A DNA stretch of 64,000 nt from Oscillatoriaceae cyanobacterium Prado104 (GTDB lineage: Bacteria; Cyanobacteriota; Cyanobacteriia; Cyanobacteriales; Microcoleaceae), in contig JALOON010000053.1 in NCBI GenBank assembly GCA_025454405.1, positions 1 through 64,000 of the forward strand, written 5' to 3'. This document shows positions 43,760 to 52,544 of this stretch, in pieces. Within the stretch, counting starts at the first letter, position 1, and each line of letters begins with the position of its first letter. The notes under the pieces were generated by a model. The model saw only the letters and a program-made list of their open reading frames with translations. It had not been told where the DNA came from and did not search any database. Both the position numbers and the translations under genes were made by a program.

Positions 43760-46390
43760 ATGAAAGTTACCAATACAGATGAATTAGAACTGCTAATTCA
43801 AAAAGTCAAAGCAGCCCAAGCAGAATTCGCCACCTACAGTCAAGAACAGGTCGATCGCATCTTCAAACAAGCAGCATTAGCCGCCAACGCTGCCCGCATT
43901 CCCCTAGCCAAAGCAGCAGTCAAAGAATCGGGCATGGGAATCATCGAAGATAAAGCGATCAAAAATCATTTTGCCTCAGAAATGATTTACAACAAATACA
44001 AAAACGACAAGACTTGCGGCATCATCGAATCCGACAAGCATTTCGGCTACGAACGCATTGCCGAACCCGTCGGATTGCTAGCAGGAATCGTACCCGTAAC
44101 TAACCCGACTTCCACCACAGTTTTCAAGTCTTTAATCGCCCTCAAAACGCGCAACGGCATCATCTTTTCGCCCCATCCCCGCGCCAAATCTTGCTCCGCC
44201 CAAGCAGCAAAAATAGTCCTCGATGCTGCTGTAGCTGCGGGAGCACCGCCCGATATTATTGGTTGGATTGACGAGCCAACTGTACCGCTTTCTCAAGCTT
44301 TAATGCAGCACCACGATATCAAATTAATCTTGGCAACTGGCGGGCCCGGAATGGTCAAAGCTGCTTATTCTTCAGGGCATCCATCCCTCGGAGTCGGCGC
44401 GGGAAATACCCCGGCAATTATCGATGAAACCGCCCACATTCAAATGGCTGTCAGCTCGATTTTAGTCAGCAAAACCTTCGATAACGGTACGATTTGTGCG
44501 TCAGAACAATCAGTAATTGTTGTCAGTTCGGTGTACGAAGCAGCGCGGCAGGAATTTATCAAGCGCGGTGCCTATTTCCTCAATCCCGAAGAACGGGAAA
44601 AAGTGCGCCAGGTAATTTTAATTGACGGTCGCTTGAATGCCGAAATTGTCGGACAATCGGTGCAAAAAGTCGCAGAGATTGCTGGTTTTTCCGTTCCAAA
44701 AACTACTAGAGTTTTGATTGGAGAAGTAGATACGATCGGTCAAGAAGAACCCTTTGCTTGCGAAAAACTTTCGCCGATTTTGGCAATGTACCGCGCCAAT
44801 GACTTTGCAGAAGCAGTAGCAAAAGCTGCCACCCTGGTAGTTTTTGGCGGACACGGACATACTTCCGTACTCTACACGGCCCCTCACAATCAAAACCACA
44901 TCCGTTATTTTGAAAGCAAATTAGAGACATCGCGGGTGTTGATTAATACCCCTTCTTCTCAAGGCGCGATCGGAGATTTGTACAATTTCCGCCTCGATCC
45001 CTCCCTAACACTCGGTTGCGGTAGCTGGGGCGATAATTCAATTTCTGAAAACGTGACACCGCACCACCTGCTGAATATCAAAACAGTAGCAGAACGGCGC
45101 GAAAATATGCTTTGGTTCCGCATTCCTCCCAAGATTTATTTTAAGTCGGGTTGTCTGCCCGTAGCTTTGAGGGATCTTGCAGGAAAGAAACGTGCTTTGA
45201 TCGTGACGGATAAACCTTTGTTTGAGTTGGGATTGATTGGTGAAGTTACGGATAGTTTGGAAGAAATCGGTCTTGCTCATTACACATTTTACGATGTGGA
45301 ACCCGATCCTTCGCTGGCTACCGTGCGCAAAGGTTTAGAAATTTGCAACAGCTTTCAACCCGATGTAATTATTGCTTTTGGCGGCGGTTCGCCGATGGAC
45401 GCGGCGAAAGTTATGTGGCTGATGTACGAACATCCAGAAATTGAGTTTGAAGGATTGGCAATGCGATTTATGGATATTCGCAAGCGGGTATACGAATTGC
45501 CGCCTTTGGGAGTAAAAGCAATTATGGTGGCAATTCCGACTACTTCGGGAACCGGTTCGGAAGTGACTCCGTTTGCGGTAGTTACTGACGAAAAAACGGG
45601 GATTAAGTATCCGCTGGCCGATTACGCTTTGACTCCAAATATCGCGATCGTCGATCCAGAAATTACGCTGCACATGCCGAAGAAACTGACTGCTTACGGC
45701 GGCATCGACGCGCTGACTCACGCTTTAGAAGCTTATGTTTCGGTGTTAGCTTCTGAGTATACAAATGGTTTAGCTTTAGAAGCGATCCGCCTGCTGTTTA
45801 AATACTTGCCCAGCGCTTACAAAAATGGTGCTAGCGATCCGAAAGCGCGGGAAAAAGTACATTATGCTGCTACGATCGCGGGCATGGCATTTGCGAATGC
45901 TTTTCTGGGAGTTTGTCACTCAATGGCACACCAATTAGGTGCGACTTGCCACGTACCCCACGGTTTGGCAAATGCGTTGATGATTTCCCACGTAATTCGC
46001 TACAATGCGACGGATGTACCGTTCAAACAAGCGATTTTTTCGCAGAACAAATATCCCAATAGCAAATGGCGTTACGCTCGAATTGCAGACTATCTAAATT
46101 TGGGCGGCGATACCGAAGATGAGAAAGTTGAAAACTTGATTGCTGCAGTAGAAGAGTTGAAGCGGCAAGTAGATATTCCGAGCACGATTCAGGAAGCGAT
46201 CGCACATCAAGGAATGAGCGATGATTTCTTTTTTGCTAGGGTTGAAGAAATGGCCGATCGCGCTTTTGACGATCAGTGTACCGGCGCAAATCCCCGCTAC
46301 CCTCTAATTGCAGATTTGAAACAGTTGTTGCTGCAAGCTTATTCTCATCAAGAGACTTCTGAGGTCGATCGAGAGTTGACCTTGGTCTGA
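43760..46390 (+). CDS. adhE: Bifunctional acetaldehyde-CoA/alcohol dehydrogenase
   Basis: 876 aa, the full AdhE length. The N-terminal half (1-440) is an aldehyde dehydrogenase that reduces acetyl-CoA; its catalytic C246 is in FDNGTICASEQS, with GVGAGNTPAIID before it. The C-terminal half (450-870) is an iron alcohol dehydrogenase that makes ethanol: AFGGGSPMDAAKVMWL, PTTSGTGSEVTPF, and metal-binding GIDALTHALEAYVS, CHSMAHQLGA and VPHGLANALM. The enzyme regenerates NAD during dark anaerobic fermentation. It is divergent from the acyl-CoA synthetase gene, with a long intergenic region. A perfect hairpin lies downstream. Confidence 0.97.
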   Translation: MKVTNTDELELLIQKVKAAQAEFATYSQEQVDRIFKQAALAANAARIPLAKAAVKESGMGIIEDKAIKNHFASEMIYNKYKNDKTCGIIESDKHFGYERIAEPVGLLAGIVPVTNPTSTTVFKSLIALKTRNGIIFSPHPRAKSCSAQAAKIVLDAAVAAGAPPDIIGWIDEPTVPLSQALMQHHDIKLILATGGPGMVKAAYSSGHPSLGVGAGNTPAIIDETAHIQMAVSSILVSKTFDNGTICASEQSVIVVSSVYEAARQEFIKRGAYFLNPEEREKVRQVILIDGRLNAEIVGQSVQKVAEIAGFSVPKTTRVLIGEVDTIGQEEPFACEKLSPILAMYRANDFAEAVAKAATLVVFGGHGHTSVLYTAPHNQNHIRYFESKLETSRVLINTPSSQGAIGDLYNFRLDPSLTLGCGSWGDNSISENVTPHHLLNIKTVAERRENMLWFRIPPKIYFKSGCLPVALRDLAGKKRALIVTDKPLFELGLIGEVTDSLEEIGLAHYTFYDVEPDPSLATVRKGLEICNSFQPDVIIAFGGGSPMDAAKVMWLMYEHPEIEFEGLAMRFMDIRKRVYELPPLGVKAIMVAIPTTSGTGSEVTPFAVVTDEKTGIKYPLADYALTPNIAIVDPEITLHMPKKLTAYGGIDALTHALEAYVSVLASEYTNGLALEAIRLLFKYLPSAYKNGASDPKAREKVHYAATIAGMAFANAFLGVCHSMAHQLGATCHVPHGLANALMISHVIRYNATDVPFKQAIFSQNKYPNSKWRYARIADYLNLGGDTEDEKVENLIAAVEELKRQVDIPSTIQEAIAHQGMSDDFFFARVEEMADRAFDDQCTGANPRYPLIADLKQLLLQAYSHQETSEVDRELTLV

Positions 46391-46528
46391 TATTTGATGC
46401 GGTAAATGCGCGATCGAAACGGTGTTTGACTATCGCGAAGAGGTACATTGCAATTTAACGTTGGGTGGGGGCGGGTTTTTAAGATGGTTGGTACTCATTA
46501 AATATCGTTGGCGAACCCGCCCCTACAG

Positions 46529-46570
46529 AAATTATCGGTAATTTCGGACTTCGTAAATTACCGATAATTT
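46529..46570. terminator. Perfect 16-bp hairpin between convergent genes
   Basis: AAATTATCGGTAATTT and its exact complement AAATTACCGATAATTT are separated by a 10-base loop. The hairpin abuts the stop codon of the sigma-like gene (46571) and follows adhE by about 140 bp. The outer arm ends in A/T runs on both strands, so it can serve as a bidirectional terminator. Confidence 0.7.
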
Positions 46571-47218
46571 CTAAACAATTGCTTCTCGATCGCCCAAAAT
46601 TTCCCCCAAATAAATCGCTCGAATGTCCTCGGGCAAATTTGCCTCTAGATTTTGATATCCTTTGATTAACAAAGCCTTTACTTGAGCAGGCGAAATAGCT
46701 TCACCTTCTGCTTGCAAATAAGCAGCAATTCGCGTTTCACTCCAGCGGAAAGTTTGAGCCATCAACACCACCAAACGTGGCAAAGGTGCTAGCAATTCTA
46801 ATGCTTGTTTCACGTAACACCACAGCGGCGGAGGCGCAGCTTCTAAAGAGTAATGAATCGTCTCAACAGGCGGCAAGTCTGCTTGATTGATGCAGACAGC
46901 AGTCATGTTAATCAACCAATTTTGCAGGCTGATATTGCCATCTTCAGACTCGGGAATGTCGCTGCGCAAATCTACTGCCCGGAGTTCGTGGTAAATGTGC
47001 TGCCAAGTCAGGGCAAACAGGTAATCGCCTTGTACGGGCGATCGCACAGAATGGCGGATTAGCGAGTAGACTATTTGAGAGTAGCGGCAAAAAATTGCAG
47101 TGAAATATTTACCTTGCTCGGGATGGTTTTGAAACAGAGTCAATAATTCCCGATCGCTGTGGTGGAAAAGTTCCCTGATGACGGGGTGGTTGAGTTCGGA
47201 AAAATTAGGTGCTTGCAC
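46571..47218 (-). CDS. Sigma-70-like (ECF type) factor
   Basis: 215 aa. The N-terminal half resembles sigma region 2 (HSDRELLTLFQNHPEQGKYF, IFCRYSQIVYSLIRHSVRS), and the C-terminal part region 4 (LELLAPLPRLVVLMAQTFRW followed by SETRIAAYLQAEGE, a helix-turn-helix). It is shorter than SigA-type factors and looks like the divergent sigma-like proteins conserved in cyanobacteria. I infer that it directs RNA polymerase to special promoters. No anti-sigma gene is next to it. It is divergent from an ABC ATPase gene with only 58 bp between starts. Confidence 0.72.
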   Translation of the reverse strand: MQAPNFSELNHPVIRELFHHSDRELLTLFQNHPEQGKYFTAIFCRYSQIVYSLIRHSVRSPVQGDYLFALTWQHIYHELRAVDLRSDIPESEDGNISLQNWLINMTAVCINQADLPPVETIHYSLEAAPPPLWCYVKQALELLAPLPRLVVLMAQTFRWSETRIAAYLQAEGEAISPAQVKALLIKGYQNLEANLPEDIRAIYLGEILGDREAIV

Positions 47219-47276
47219 AATACTTTTGGTAATATATCCTGGTGCAGCCCGATCCTACACTATCTGCGGCTAGATT

Positions 47277-48062
47277 ATGCCAGACTATTCCGAAAATCTT
47301 CCTTCATCCTCCCCGACACCAACAACTCCTCAACTGCGCCTTGACAATGTAAGTTTAACAACCCCGATCGCCTCAAATTATTTGCTAGAAAACATTTCTT
47401 TGACTGTAAATAAGGGCGATCGCGCGGCAATTGTCGGCCCTTCGGGTGCTGGCAAAACTAGCTTGCTGCGGCTGATAAATCGCCTCGCCAGCCCCACCAG
47501 CGGCGCGATTTATCTGGAAAATACAGAATACCGCCAAATACCCGCGATCGAACTGCGGCGGCAAATAACTTTAGTCTTGCAAGAATCCAAACTTTTAGGA
47601 ATGTCAGTGCGGGAAGCTCTATGTTATCCTTTAAAATTGCGGGGTATGAATGCAACGGAAATCAAACAGAGCATGGCTCGGGCGATCGACCTGTTGCACG
47701 TACCCCAAGAATGGCTCGATCGCGGGGAATTGCAACTATCAACAGGTCAAAAACAGCTAGTCGCCATCGCCCGCGGCATCATCCTGCAACCAAAAATTTT
47801 GCTGTTAGACGAACCGACATCGGCACTAGATGCAGGCACTGCAGCCCGTCTTCTACAAGTATTAATAGAACTCGCAACTAACAGCGAAACTACTATTTTA
47901 ACGGTCAACCACCAATTAGATTTAGCCGAGCAATTTTGCACCCGAATCTTGCACTTGCAGGGCAGCAAACTGCTTGCTGATTTACCTTCACATCAAATAG
48001 ATTGGCAGCAACTCCGGCAAAATATCGTTGAAGCTGAAGTCGCAGCCGAACAAGAATGGTAA
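47277..48062 (+). CDS. ABC transporter ATP-binding protein
   Basis: 261 aa. All nucleotide-binding motifs are present: Walker A GPSGAGKTS with K60, Q-loop Q102 (VLQESK), signature LSTGQ at 154-158 (LSGGQ is usual), Walker B ILLLDEP with D178-E179, and switch H212. It lacks a membrane domain. The overall form resembles FetA/YbbL-like and phosphate/glutamine-type importers. No permease gene lies next to it, so its partner is encoded elsewhere or it is not a transporter subunit. A proline/serine-rich N-terminal tail of about 20 residues is unusual. A hairpin satellite follows its stop. Confidence 0.9.
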   Translation: MPDYSENLPSSSPTPTTPQLRLDNVSLTTPIASNYLLENISLTVNKGDRAAIVGPSGAGKTSLLRLINRLASPTSGAIYLENTEYRQIPAIELRRQITLVLQESKLLGMSVREALCYPLKLRGMNATEIKQSMARAIDLLHVPQEWLDRGELQLSTGQKQLVAIARGIILQPKILLLDEPTSALDAGTAARLLQVLIELATNSETTILTVNHQLDLAEQFCTRILHLQGSKLLADLPSHQIDWQQLRQNIVEAEVAAEQEW

Positions 48063-48561
48063 ATAATTCTTCACAACGATTGCAATTTGTAGGTTGGGTT
48101 GAACGAAGAGAAACCCAACTCTTCGATGTTGCCCGACATTTTGATGTTGCCCGACATTTTGATGTTGCCCGACATTTTGATGTTGCCCGACATTTTGATG
48201 TTGGGTTTCATTCTTCAACCCAACCTACGCATCTACACATCTTCTTTGCGCTTGCCCGACATTTTGATGTTGGGTTTCATTCTTCAACTCAACCTACGCA
48301 TCTTCTTTGCGCTTGCCCGACATTTTGATGTTGGGTTTCATTCTTCAACTCAACCTACGCATCTTCTTTGCGCTTGCCCGACACTTCGATGTTGGGTTTC
48401 ATTCTTCAACCCAACCTACGTATGTTCTTTGCGCTTACCCGACACTTCGATGTTGGGTTTCCTTCTTCAACCCAACCTACGTATGTTCTTTGCGCTTACC
48501 CGACACTTCGATGTTGGGTTTCCTTCTTCAACCCAACCTACGTATGTTCTCGAACTAGAAA
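48063..48561. other. Gene-free stretch made of a hairpin satellite
   Basis: Almost entirely repeat DNA, detailed under 48129-48545. Frames such as 48099-48647 are open only because of the repeat. Confidence 0.8.
48129..48545 (+). repeat. Compound satellite: 18-bp units then 61-bp hairpin units
   Basis: Four exact head-to-tail copies of TTGCCCGACATTTTGATG (48129-48200), then units that begin TTGGGTTT at 48201, 48270, 48331, 48392, 48453 and 48514. The first interval is 69 bp because of an 8-bp insert; the rest are exactly 61 bp. Each unit has the hairpin GTTGGGTT/AACCCAAC with a 9-base loop, CTACG, CTTTGCGCTT and the 18-bp unit. Single-copy ancestors of the hairpin are at 48088 and 39478. Units change gradually from left to right (CATTTTGATG to CACTTCGATG), as expected from stepwise growth. 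Confidence 0.95.
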
Positions 48562-49293
48562 TTAAGAACCAGCAGCCCCTGGCACGGGCAAATATCGATC
48601 GCTCGAATTCAACAATTCAAGATTCAATCGATAGCCAACATTTCTAACTGTTTGAATCAGATTTGGCTGTCGTGGATCGAATTCAATCTTTTTCCGCAAA
48701 GACAGTACGTGAGTATCGATAGTTCGCGGGTTGTCGATCGAATCCGGCCAAGCCCTGCGCAGTAAATCCGATCGCGACAGGGGCACTCCACCAGCTTGGG
48801 CCAACACGTACAGCAGGCTAAATTCTTGGGGAGTCAGTTCGATATGTTCCTCGTGCAAGCGCACCCGGCGCTGCACCAAATCGATTTTCAGCAGCCCGCA
48901 CTCCAGCAGCGCCGGGGGTACAGCCGTGCGGTTGCGCCGCATCAAAGCTTCCACCCTCGCCATAAACTCTTGCATTCCAAAAGGTTTAGTCAGGTAATCG
49001 TCAGCCCCTGCCTTTAAACCTTCAACAATATCCCCTTCTGAATTCCGCGCCGAGAGTAACAAAATCATCGACTGCTGCTGCTGTTGCAGCCAACGACAAA
49101 ACTCCAAACCTTCCCCATCTGACAGTTCGGCATCGAGAATGACTAGGGAAGGTTGGTGGCTGAAAAAGACTTCCTTAGCGTGACTGATATCCGCTGACTG
49201 GTGTACCCAGTGACCGACCTGTTGCAGGTGCCACCCCAAGAGCGATCGCAAGTGCGGATTTCCTTCAACAATTGAAATACTAGCAGATCCCAC
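48562..49293 (-). CDS. OmpR-type response regulator with atypical receiver
   Basis: 243 aa. The receiver (1-120) keeps the acceptor D54 (VILDAELSDGEG), the serine in LLLSARN and K103 (YLTKPFG), but the acidic pair is reduced to E10-G11-N12, where VDD or VEDD is usual. The C-terminus is a winged-helix DNA-binding domain (LTPQEFSLLYVLAQAGG, then RTIDTHVLSLRKKIE and VRNVGYRL). It may be poorly phosphorylated or regulated in another way. No kinase gene is adjacent. The stop codon at 48562 lies right beside the hairpin satellite. Confidence 0.92.
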   Translation of the reverse strand: MGSASISIVEGNPHLRSLLGWHLQQVGHWVHQSADISHAKEVFFSHQPSLVILDAELSDGEGLEFCRWLQQQQQSMILLLSARNSEGDIVEGLKAGADDYLTKPFGMQEFMARVEALMRRNRTAVPPALLECGLLKIDLVQRRVRLHEEHIELTPQEFSLLYVLAQAGGVPLSRSDLLRRAWPDSIDNPRTIDTHVLSLRKKIEFDPRQPNLIQTVRNVGYRLNLELLNSSDRYLPVPGAAGS

Positions 49294-49883
49294 AGAGTCT
49301 AGCTTCCCTTATCACTAATCGCTACCAGATTAACAGAGCTTTTGTCAAGGTTTTGTAACGACCGCTACTGGCACCCTCACTCCTGATGAAGCTGCTGGCA
49401 ACCTCTAGCTAGAATTTTAAAGATTTGGTCAAGCTCCTGCCATCCCCCCCCCGAACGGTTCGAGCAGACCGGCGGTTATCTTACAATTGAATTAATACAC
49501 CCTCGCAACCGATCGCTCCCATGCCCGAACCTCCCGCCACCACCAAACCTCCCGACCCTGCCTCGAGCTTTAGGAAGTTGACAGATCTGGCAAGGCAAAT
49601 TACAATTCCTCCAACCGTTCGCTCGGTAGCCGGAACACAAATGCAGTTGGATTGCCAAATCCAGCAACATGCCGACCCAATCGCCAACTCGATCGATCGC
49701 ATGGCGAATCATCGACGCGCGCGCCTAAAAGTCGAGCCACAGAAAGCAGTGCGTGAAATTTTTTATGGAGGGTAGCCTGTAAAACAGGATCGCCATTTTG
49801 ATTTAGAAATAGCCCCGATCGACATCGCAGCCGTTTCTGAGTCCCGATATCGCACACACCACAAAGGATTTCAACATCAAACC
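49294..49883. other. Gene-poor stretch
   Basis: 590 bp. A run of ten C is at 49446-49455. An 84-codon plus-strand frame at 49521-49775 (MPEPPATTKPP, later QIQQHADPIANSIDR) is the only coding candidate and has no family I recognise. No repeat family is present. Confidence 0.4.
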
Positions 49884-50132
49884 ATGCTTCAAGATACTCA
49901 GACAATCCGGCACTACCAAAAACTCACCGACGCCCTCGTCGAAATGTGGAATAGAGGTTATCGTTTCGATGACCTGCGGCTTTACTTAGACGGCTACTTA
50001 GCAGCCCTGCGACACACCAATGGCTTGGAACCGTATCTGATTCACAGATTGGAGGAAGAAGCAGCGCGTTACATTCACGATCCGTCCAACTTTGAAATGC
50101 CACAACCCCAACCCGAATCTGATTATTATTAG
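49884..50132 (+). CDS. Small conserved cyanobacterial protein
   Basis: 82 aa. MLQDTQTIRHYQKLTDALVE, YRFDDLRLYLDGYLAALRH and LIHRLEEEAARYIHDPSNFE look like a strongly conserved small cyanobacterial family; I recall it as an uncharacterised DUF but cannot verify the number. Mostly helical, soluble, with an acidic proline-rich tail. No operon partner. Function unknown. Confidence 0.8.
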   Translation: MLQDTQTIRHYQKLTDALVEMWNRGYRFDDLRLYLDGYLAALRHTNGLEPYLIHRLEEEAARYIHDPSNFEMPQPQPESDYY

Positions 50133-50341
50133 ATCCCAAATTCAAGACAATCTGCTATCGATCGTTCGATCGCGTGCTAATTGGTAATTTGCTAATTGGT
50201 AATCGGTAATTGTTTGTGCTAATAACAACGCCCGTTACCGCTTTCAAAGTCGTACTCGAATGTTCTACTATTTGACTTCAAACTATTTGACTTCAAATTT
50301 TTGATTCGAGTACGACCTTGCACTTTACAGGCGATCGACCT

Positions 50342-50361
50342 CAACTGTCAACTGTCAACTA
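50342..50361 (+). repeat. Short heptamer repeat
   Basis: Two to three copies of CAACTGT directly downstream of the glutaredoxin gene stop (minus strand). Confidence 0.7.
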
Positions 50362-50362
50362 A

Positions 50363-50683
50363 TTAAGACGCCAAAGCTACTTCTACCATTTCTTGCAATT
50401 CGCCTTTTTGATAAAGCTCGATCGCAATATCCGAGCCGCCGATAAACTCACCGTTGATATAAATTTGAGGAATCGTCGGCCACTGGGAATATTCTTTAAT
50501 CCCCTGACGGATTTCCGGGTCTGCTAAAACATCTACAGTTTCGTAAGGCACTCCCAAAGTATTGAGAATTTGCACCACATTGTTAGAGAAACCGCACTGA
50601 GGCATTAACTTGTTGCCCTTCATGAACACCAAGATTTTGTTTTGCTTAACCAATTCGTCAATTTTCTGATGTGCTGTACTCAC
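50363..50683 (-). CDS. grxD: Grx4-type monothiol glutaredoxin
   Basis: 106 aa from the GTG at 50683, chosen because AGGAG lies five bases before it; a TTG at 50707 has no such site. The active site is C30-G-F-S33 in [11 protein letters not shown], with the glutathione-binding [22 protein letters not shown] glutaredoxins bind a 2Fe-2S cluster with glutathione and pass it on or sense iron. The upstream gene on the same strand encodes BolA, its known binding partner, 105 bp away. The pair likely acts in iron-sulfur homeostasis in the cytoplasm. Confidence 0.95.
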   Translation of the reverse strand: MSTAHQKIDELVKQNKILVFMKGNKLMPQCGFSNNVVQILNTLGVPYETVDVLADPEIRQGIKEYSQWPTIPQIYINGEFIGGSDIAIELYQKGELQEMVEVALAS

Positions 50684-50688
50684 GATCG

Positions 50689-50693
50689 CTCCT
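50689..50693 (-). promoter_or_regulatory. Ribosome-binding site that decides a GTG start
   Basis: AGGAG on the minus strand, five bases before the GTG at 50683-50681. It argues for GTG rather than the upstream TTG as start of the glutaredoxin. Confidence 0.7.
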
Positions 50694-50788
50694 GATTTTG
50701 TTTGCAAAAATTTTCAACCGTAACTGCTTTATGTTAAGCAACTATTGACCGAAGCGCCAATTTGTGCCGCCAAATTTTAACTCAACAA

Positions 50789-51049
50789 TTAAGCAACCTG
50801 ACTTTTTGCTGCCCATTCTTCAGGGGTAAAAGTTTGTAAAGCTAAAGCATGGATGGCTTCGGTGTCCATCGCTTGTTTGAGCGCGCCGTACACGAGTTGG
50901 TGCTGCTTGACGCGACTTTTGCCTTCAAACTCAGCAGAAACTACGATCGCCTGATAGTGGTCGCCACCGCCGGTCAAATCGTCAATTTGCACCCTAGCGT
51001 CGGGCAATCCGCCCTGAATCATTTCTATAACTTGAGATGGAGTAACCAT
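50789..51049 (-). CDS. bolA: BolA-family protein
   Basis: 86 aa. It has the BolA fold pattern: an N-terminal helix ([14 protein letters not shown]), a strand-loop with the acidic [34 protein letters not shown] and a final [16 protein letters not shown]. The conserved histidine ([10 protein letters not shown]) that can bind a cluster with Grx4 is present. Next on the same strand is the CGFS glutaredoxin gene. BolA-Grx4 complexes bridge a 2Fe-2S cluster in bacteria and eukaryotes. The pair is probably one operon. Confidence 0.94.
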   Translation of the reverse strand: MVTPSQVIEMIQGGLPDARVQIDDLTGGGDHYQAIVVSAEFEGKSRVKQHQLVYGALKQAMDTEAIHALALQTFTPEEWAAKSQVA

Positions 51050-51091
51050 TGTTTGTTGTAATAAACGGCTGTTGTTTAGATTTTAGAGGAA

Positions 51092-52144
51092 TTATTTGTT
51101 TGATGAAGTTGGCTGAGTGCTTCTGCCGCCCTGTCGCGGGTAAGGCACGTCCACAAACCCCAACTCCAACAATTGCTGGTAAGCTTTTTTGCCCAAATCG
51201 CGAGTCGGCTGCTGCGATCGAATAATCTGAACCAGTAGCGGTAAAGCCAGTTCCGGCTTGTTCTCGGCCCGGTGTACCAGCGCCAGCCTGTAGGTAGCCT
51301 CATCCCGCAGTTGGGCTGTTTCCAAAGCTTTAGTGCGGTTGGTATCTGCCACTTTCGCGTCAATGCCCGAAAAACTGTTGGCTAGCTGCTGGTAAAAATT
51401 CGACAACTGATTGTATACTTGGCGGGATTCTTGCAGCTTTTGAGAAGCTAAAGCATAATTTTGATTGGAAATCGCGTCGCTAGCTTCTGCCATCAACCGC
51501 TGACCGCCCGGAATGCTCAGCAGACCCATTTCTGTCGGGTTCGGGTTGCCCGCCTGCTGCGAGTCGGAGGCCTCCACAAAACCCAACTCCACCAACTGCT
51601 GGAAAGCTTTTTTACCCAAATCGCGAGTCGGCTGCTGCGATCGAATAATCTGAATTAGCAGCGGTACAGCCAGTTCCGGCTTGTTCTGCGCGCGGTGTAC
51701 CAGCGCCAACTGGTAGGTAGCCTCATCCCGCATTTGGGCCGTTTCCAAAGCCTTAGCGCGGTTGGCATCCGAGAGTCGGGGGTCAATGCCCGAAAAACTG
51801 TTGGCTAGCTGCTGGTAAAAATTGGACAACTGATTGAATATTTGGCGGGATTCTTGCAACTTGCCAGAAGCAGCAGCATAATTTTGACTCGAAATCGCGT
51901 TGCTCGCCTCTGCCATCAAACGCTGACCGCTCTGAACGCTCAGAAGGGTACTCTCTTGCGTTATGGTGCGCACGTTGCTGGGGTCAGTAGGGTCGTCAGC
52001 GGGTTCGACTTGCGGGCGGTTCTCTGGCCCGGAAGGTTGTTGTGCTTGGGCTTTAAGCGGTTGCAGCAGGGTAAAAGCCACGATCGCCCCCAGGGCTATC
52101 CCCGTGGTGGAGCGGAGCAAGCAAACAGTTCCAGAGTTTACCAT
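51092..52144 (-). CDS. Exported protein with two near-identical repeats
   Basis: 350 aa. A signal peptide with GIALGAIVAFTLL ends near LKAQAQQ. The rest is two copies of a helical unit of about 130 residues, roughly 66-195 and 208-336, which are nearly identical: SGQRLMAEASNAISSQNYA against GGQRLMAEASDAISNQNYA, and the shared LSNFYQQLANSFSGID, ALVHRAQNKPELAVPLL and IIRSQQPTRDLGKKAFQQL. The pattern resembles TPR. Such identity shows a recent duplication or gene conversion. The periplasmic role is unknown. It is followed closely by bolA on the same strand (42 bp), but co-function is not obvious. Confidence 0.82.
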   Translation of the reverse strand: MVNSGTVCLLRSTTGIALGAIVAFTLLQPLKAQAQQPSGPENRPQVEPADDPTDPSNVRTITQESTLLSVQSGQRLMAEASNAISSQNYAAASGKLQESRQIFNQLSNFYQQLANSFSGIDPRLSDANRAKALETAQMRDEATYQLALVHRAQNKPELAVPLLIQIIRSQQPTRDLGKKAFQQLVELGFVEASDSQQAGNPNPTEMGLLSIPGGQRLMAEASDAISNQNYALASQKLQESRQVYNQLSNFYQQLANSFSGIDAKVADTNRTKALETAQLRDEATYRLALVHRAENKPELALPLLVQIIRSQQPTRDLGKKAYQQLLELGFVDVPYPRQGGRSTQPTSSNK

Positions 52145-52544
52145 GAAATTAATCTGCGCCTCGGCGCTTTGAAAGAAGTCAGATAGTCAGGCAGATCGTA
52201 CCGATTGGCGATCGCAACCGAATAAGTGTACATCGCATTTGCGAAAAAGTCAAAGGGCGCGAGGGCGATCGAACGAACTGCGAACATCCGAACTTTTAAC
52301 AAAACAGCTTGCGGTCAACAGCAGGCGGAAGTGCAGCCCCAGTCCATCCTCAACGGTCAATCCGAACCTACCTGCGGGTGGATGCTAAAATCTCTTTAAC
52401 CCTTGCGCTGCGAGAATGTCAGGTTGTTGGCGCTCTCGATCTGGCGTTACCCGTGAATTTAAAAGCTTCTGAAAATTATTTTGCTCGATCGCGTCTGTCC
52501 GATCGCGAGTATTTTATGTTGTCATTTAGTCATAAAAAAATATT
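52145..52544. other. Gene-free stretch
   Basis: 400 bp between divergent genes. A frame at 52309-52548 (+) overlaps the start of the protease gene and has no sign of being real. No repeats noted. AT content rises near 52490. Confidence 0.5.

Noticed and set aside
48129-48545. CRISPR array
   Set aside because: Units are contiguous 61-bp copies without unique spacers, and no cas gene is near.
48099-48647. 182-codon plus-strand gene
   Set aside because: It lies almost wholly in the 61-bp satellite; all three frames and part of the minus strand stay open, as expected of a repeat, and it runs into the regulator gene on the other strand.
49521-49775. 84-codon gene upstream of the small conserved protein
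   Set aside because: Proline-rich start and unremarkable remainder; no family recognised and minus-strand frames are equally open.
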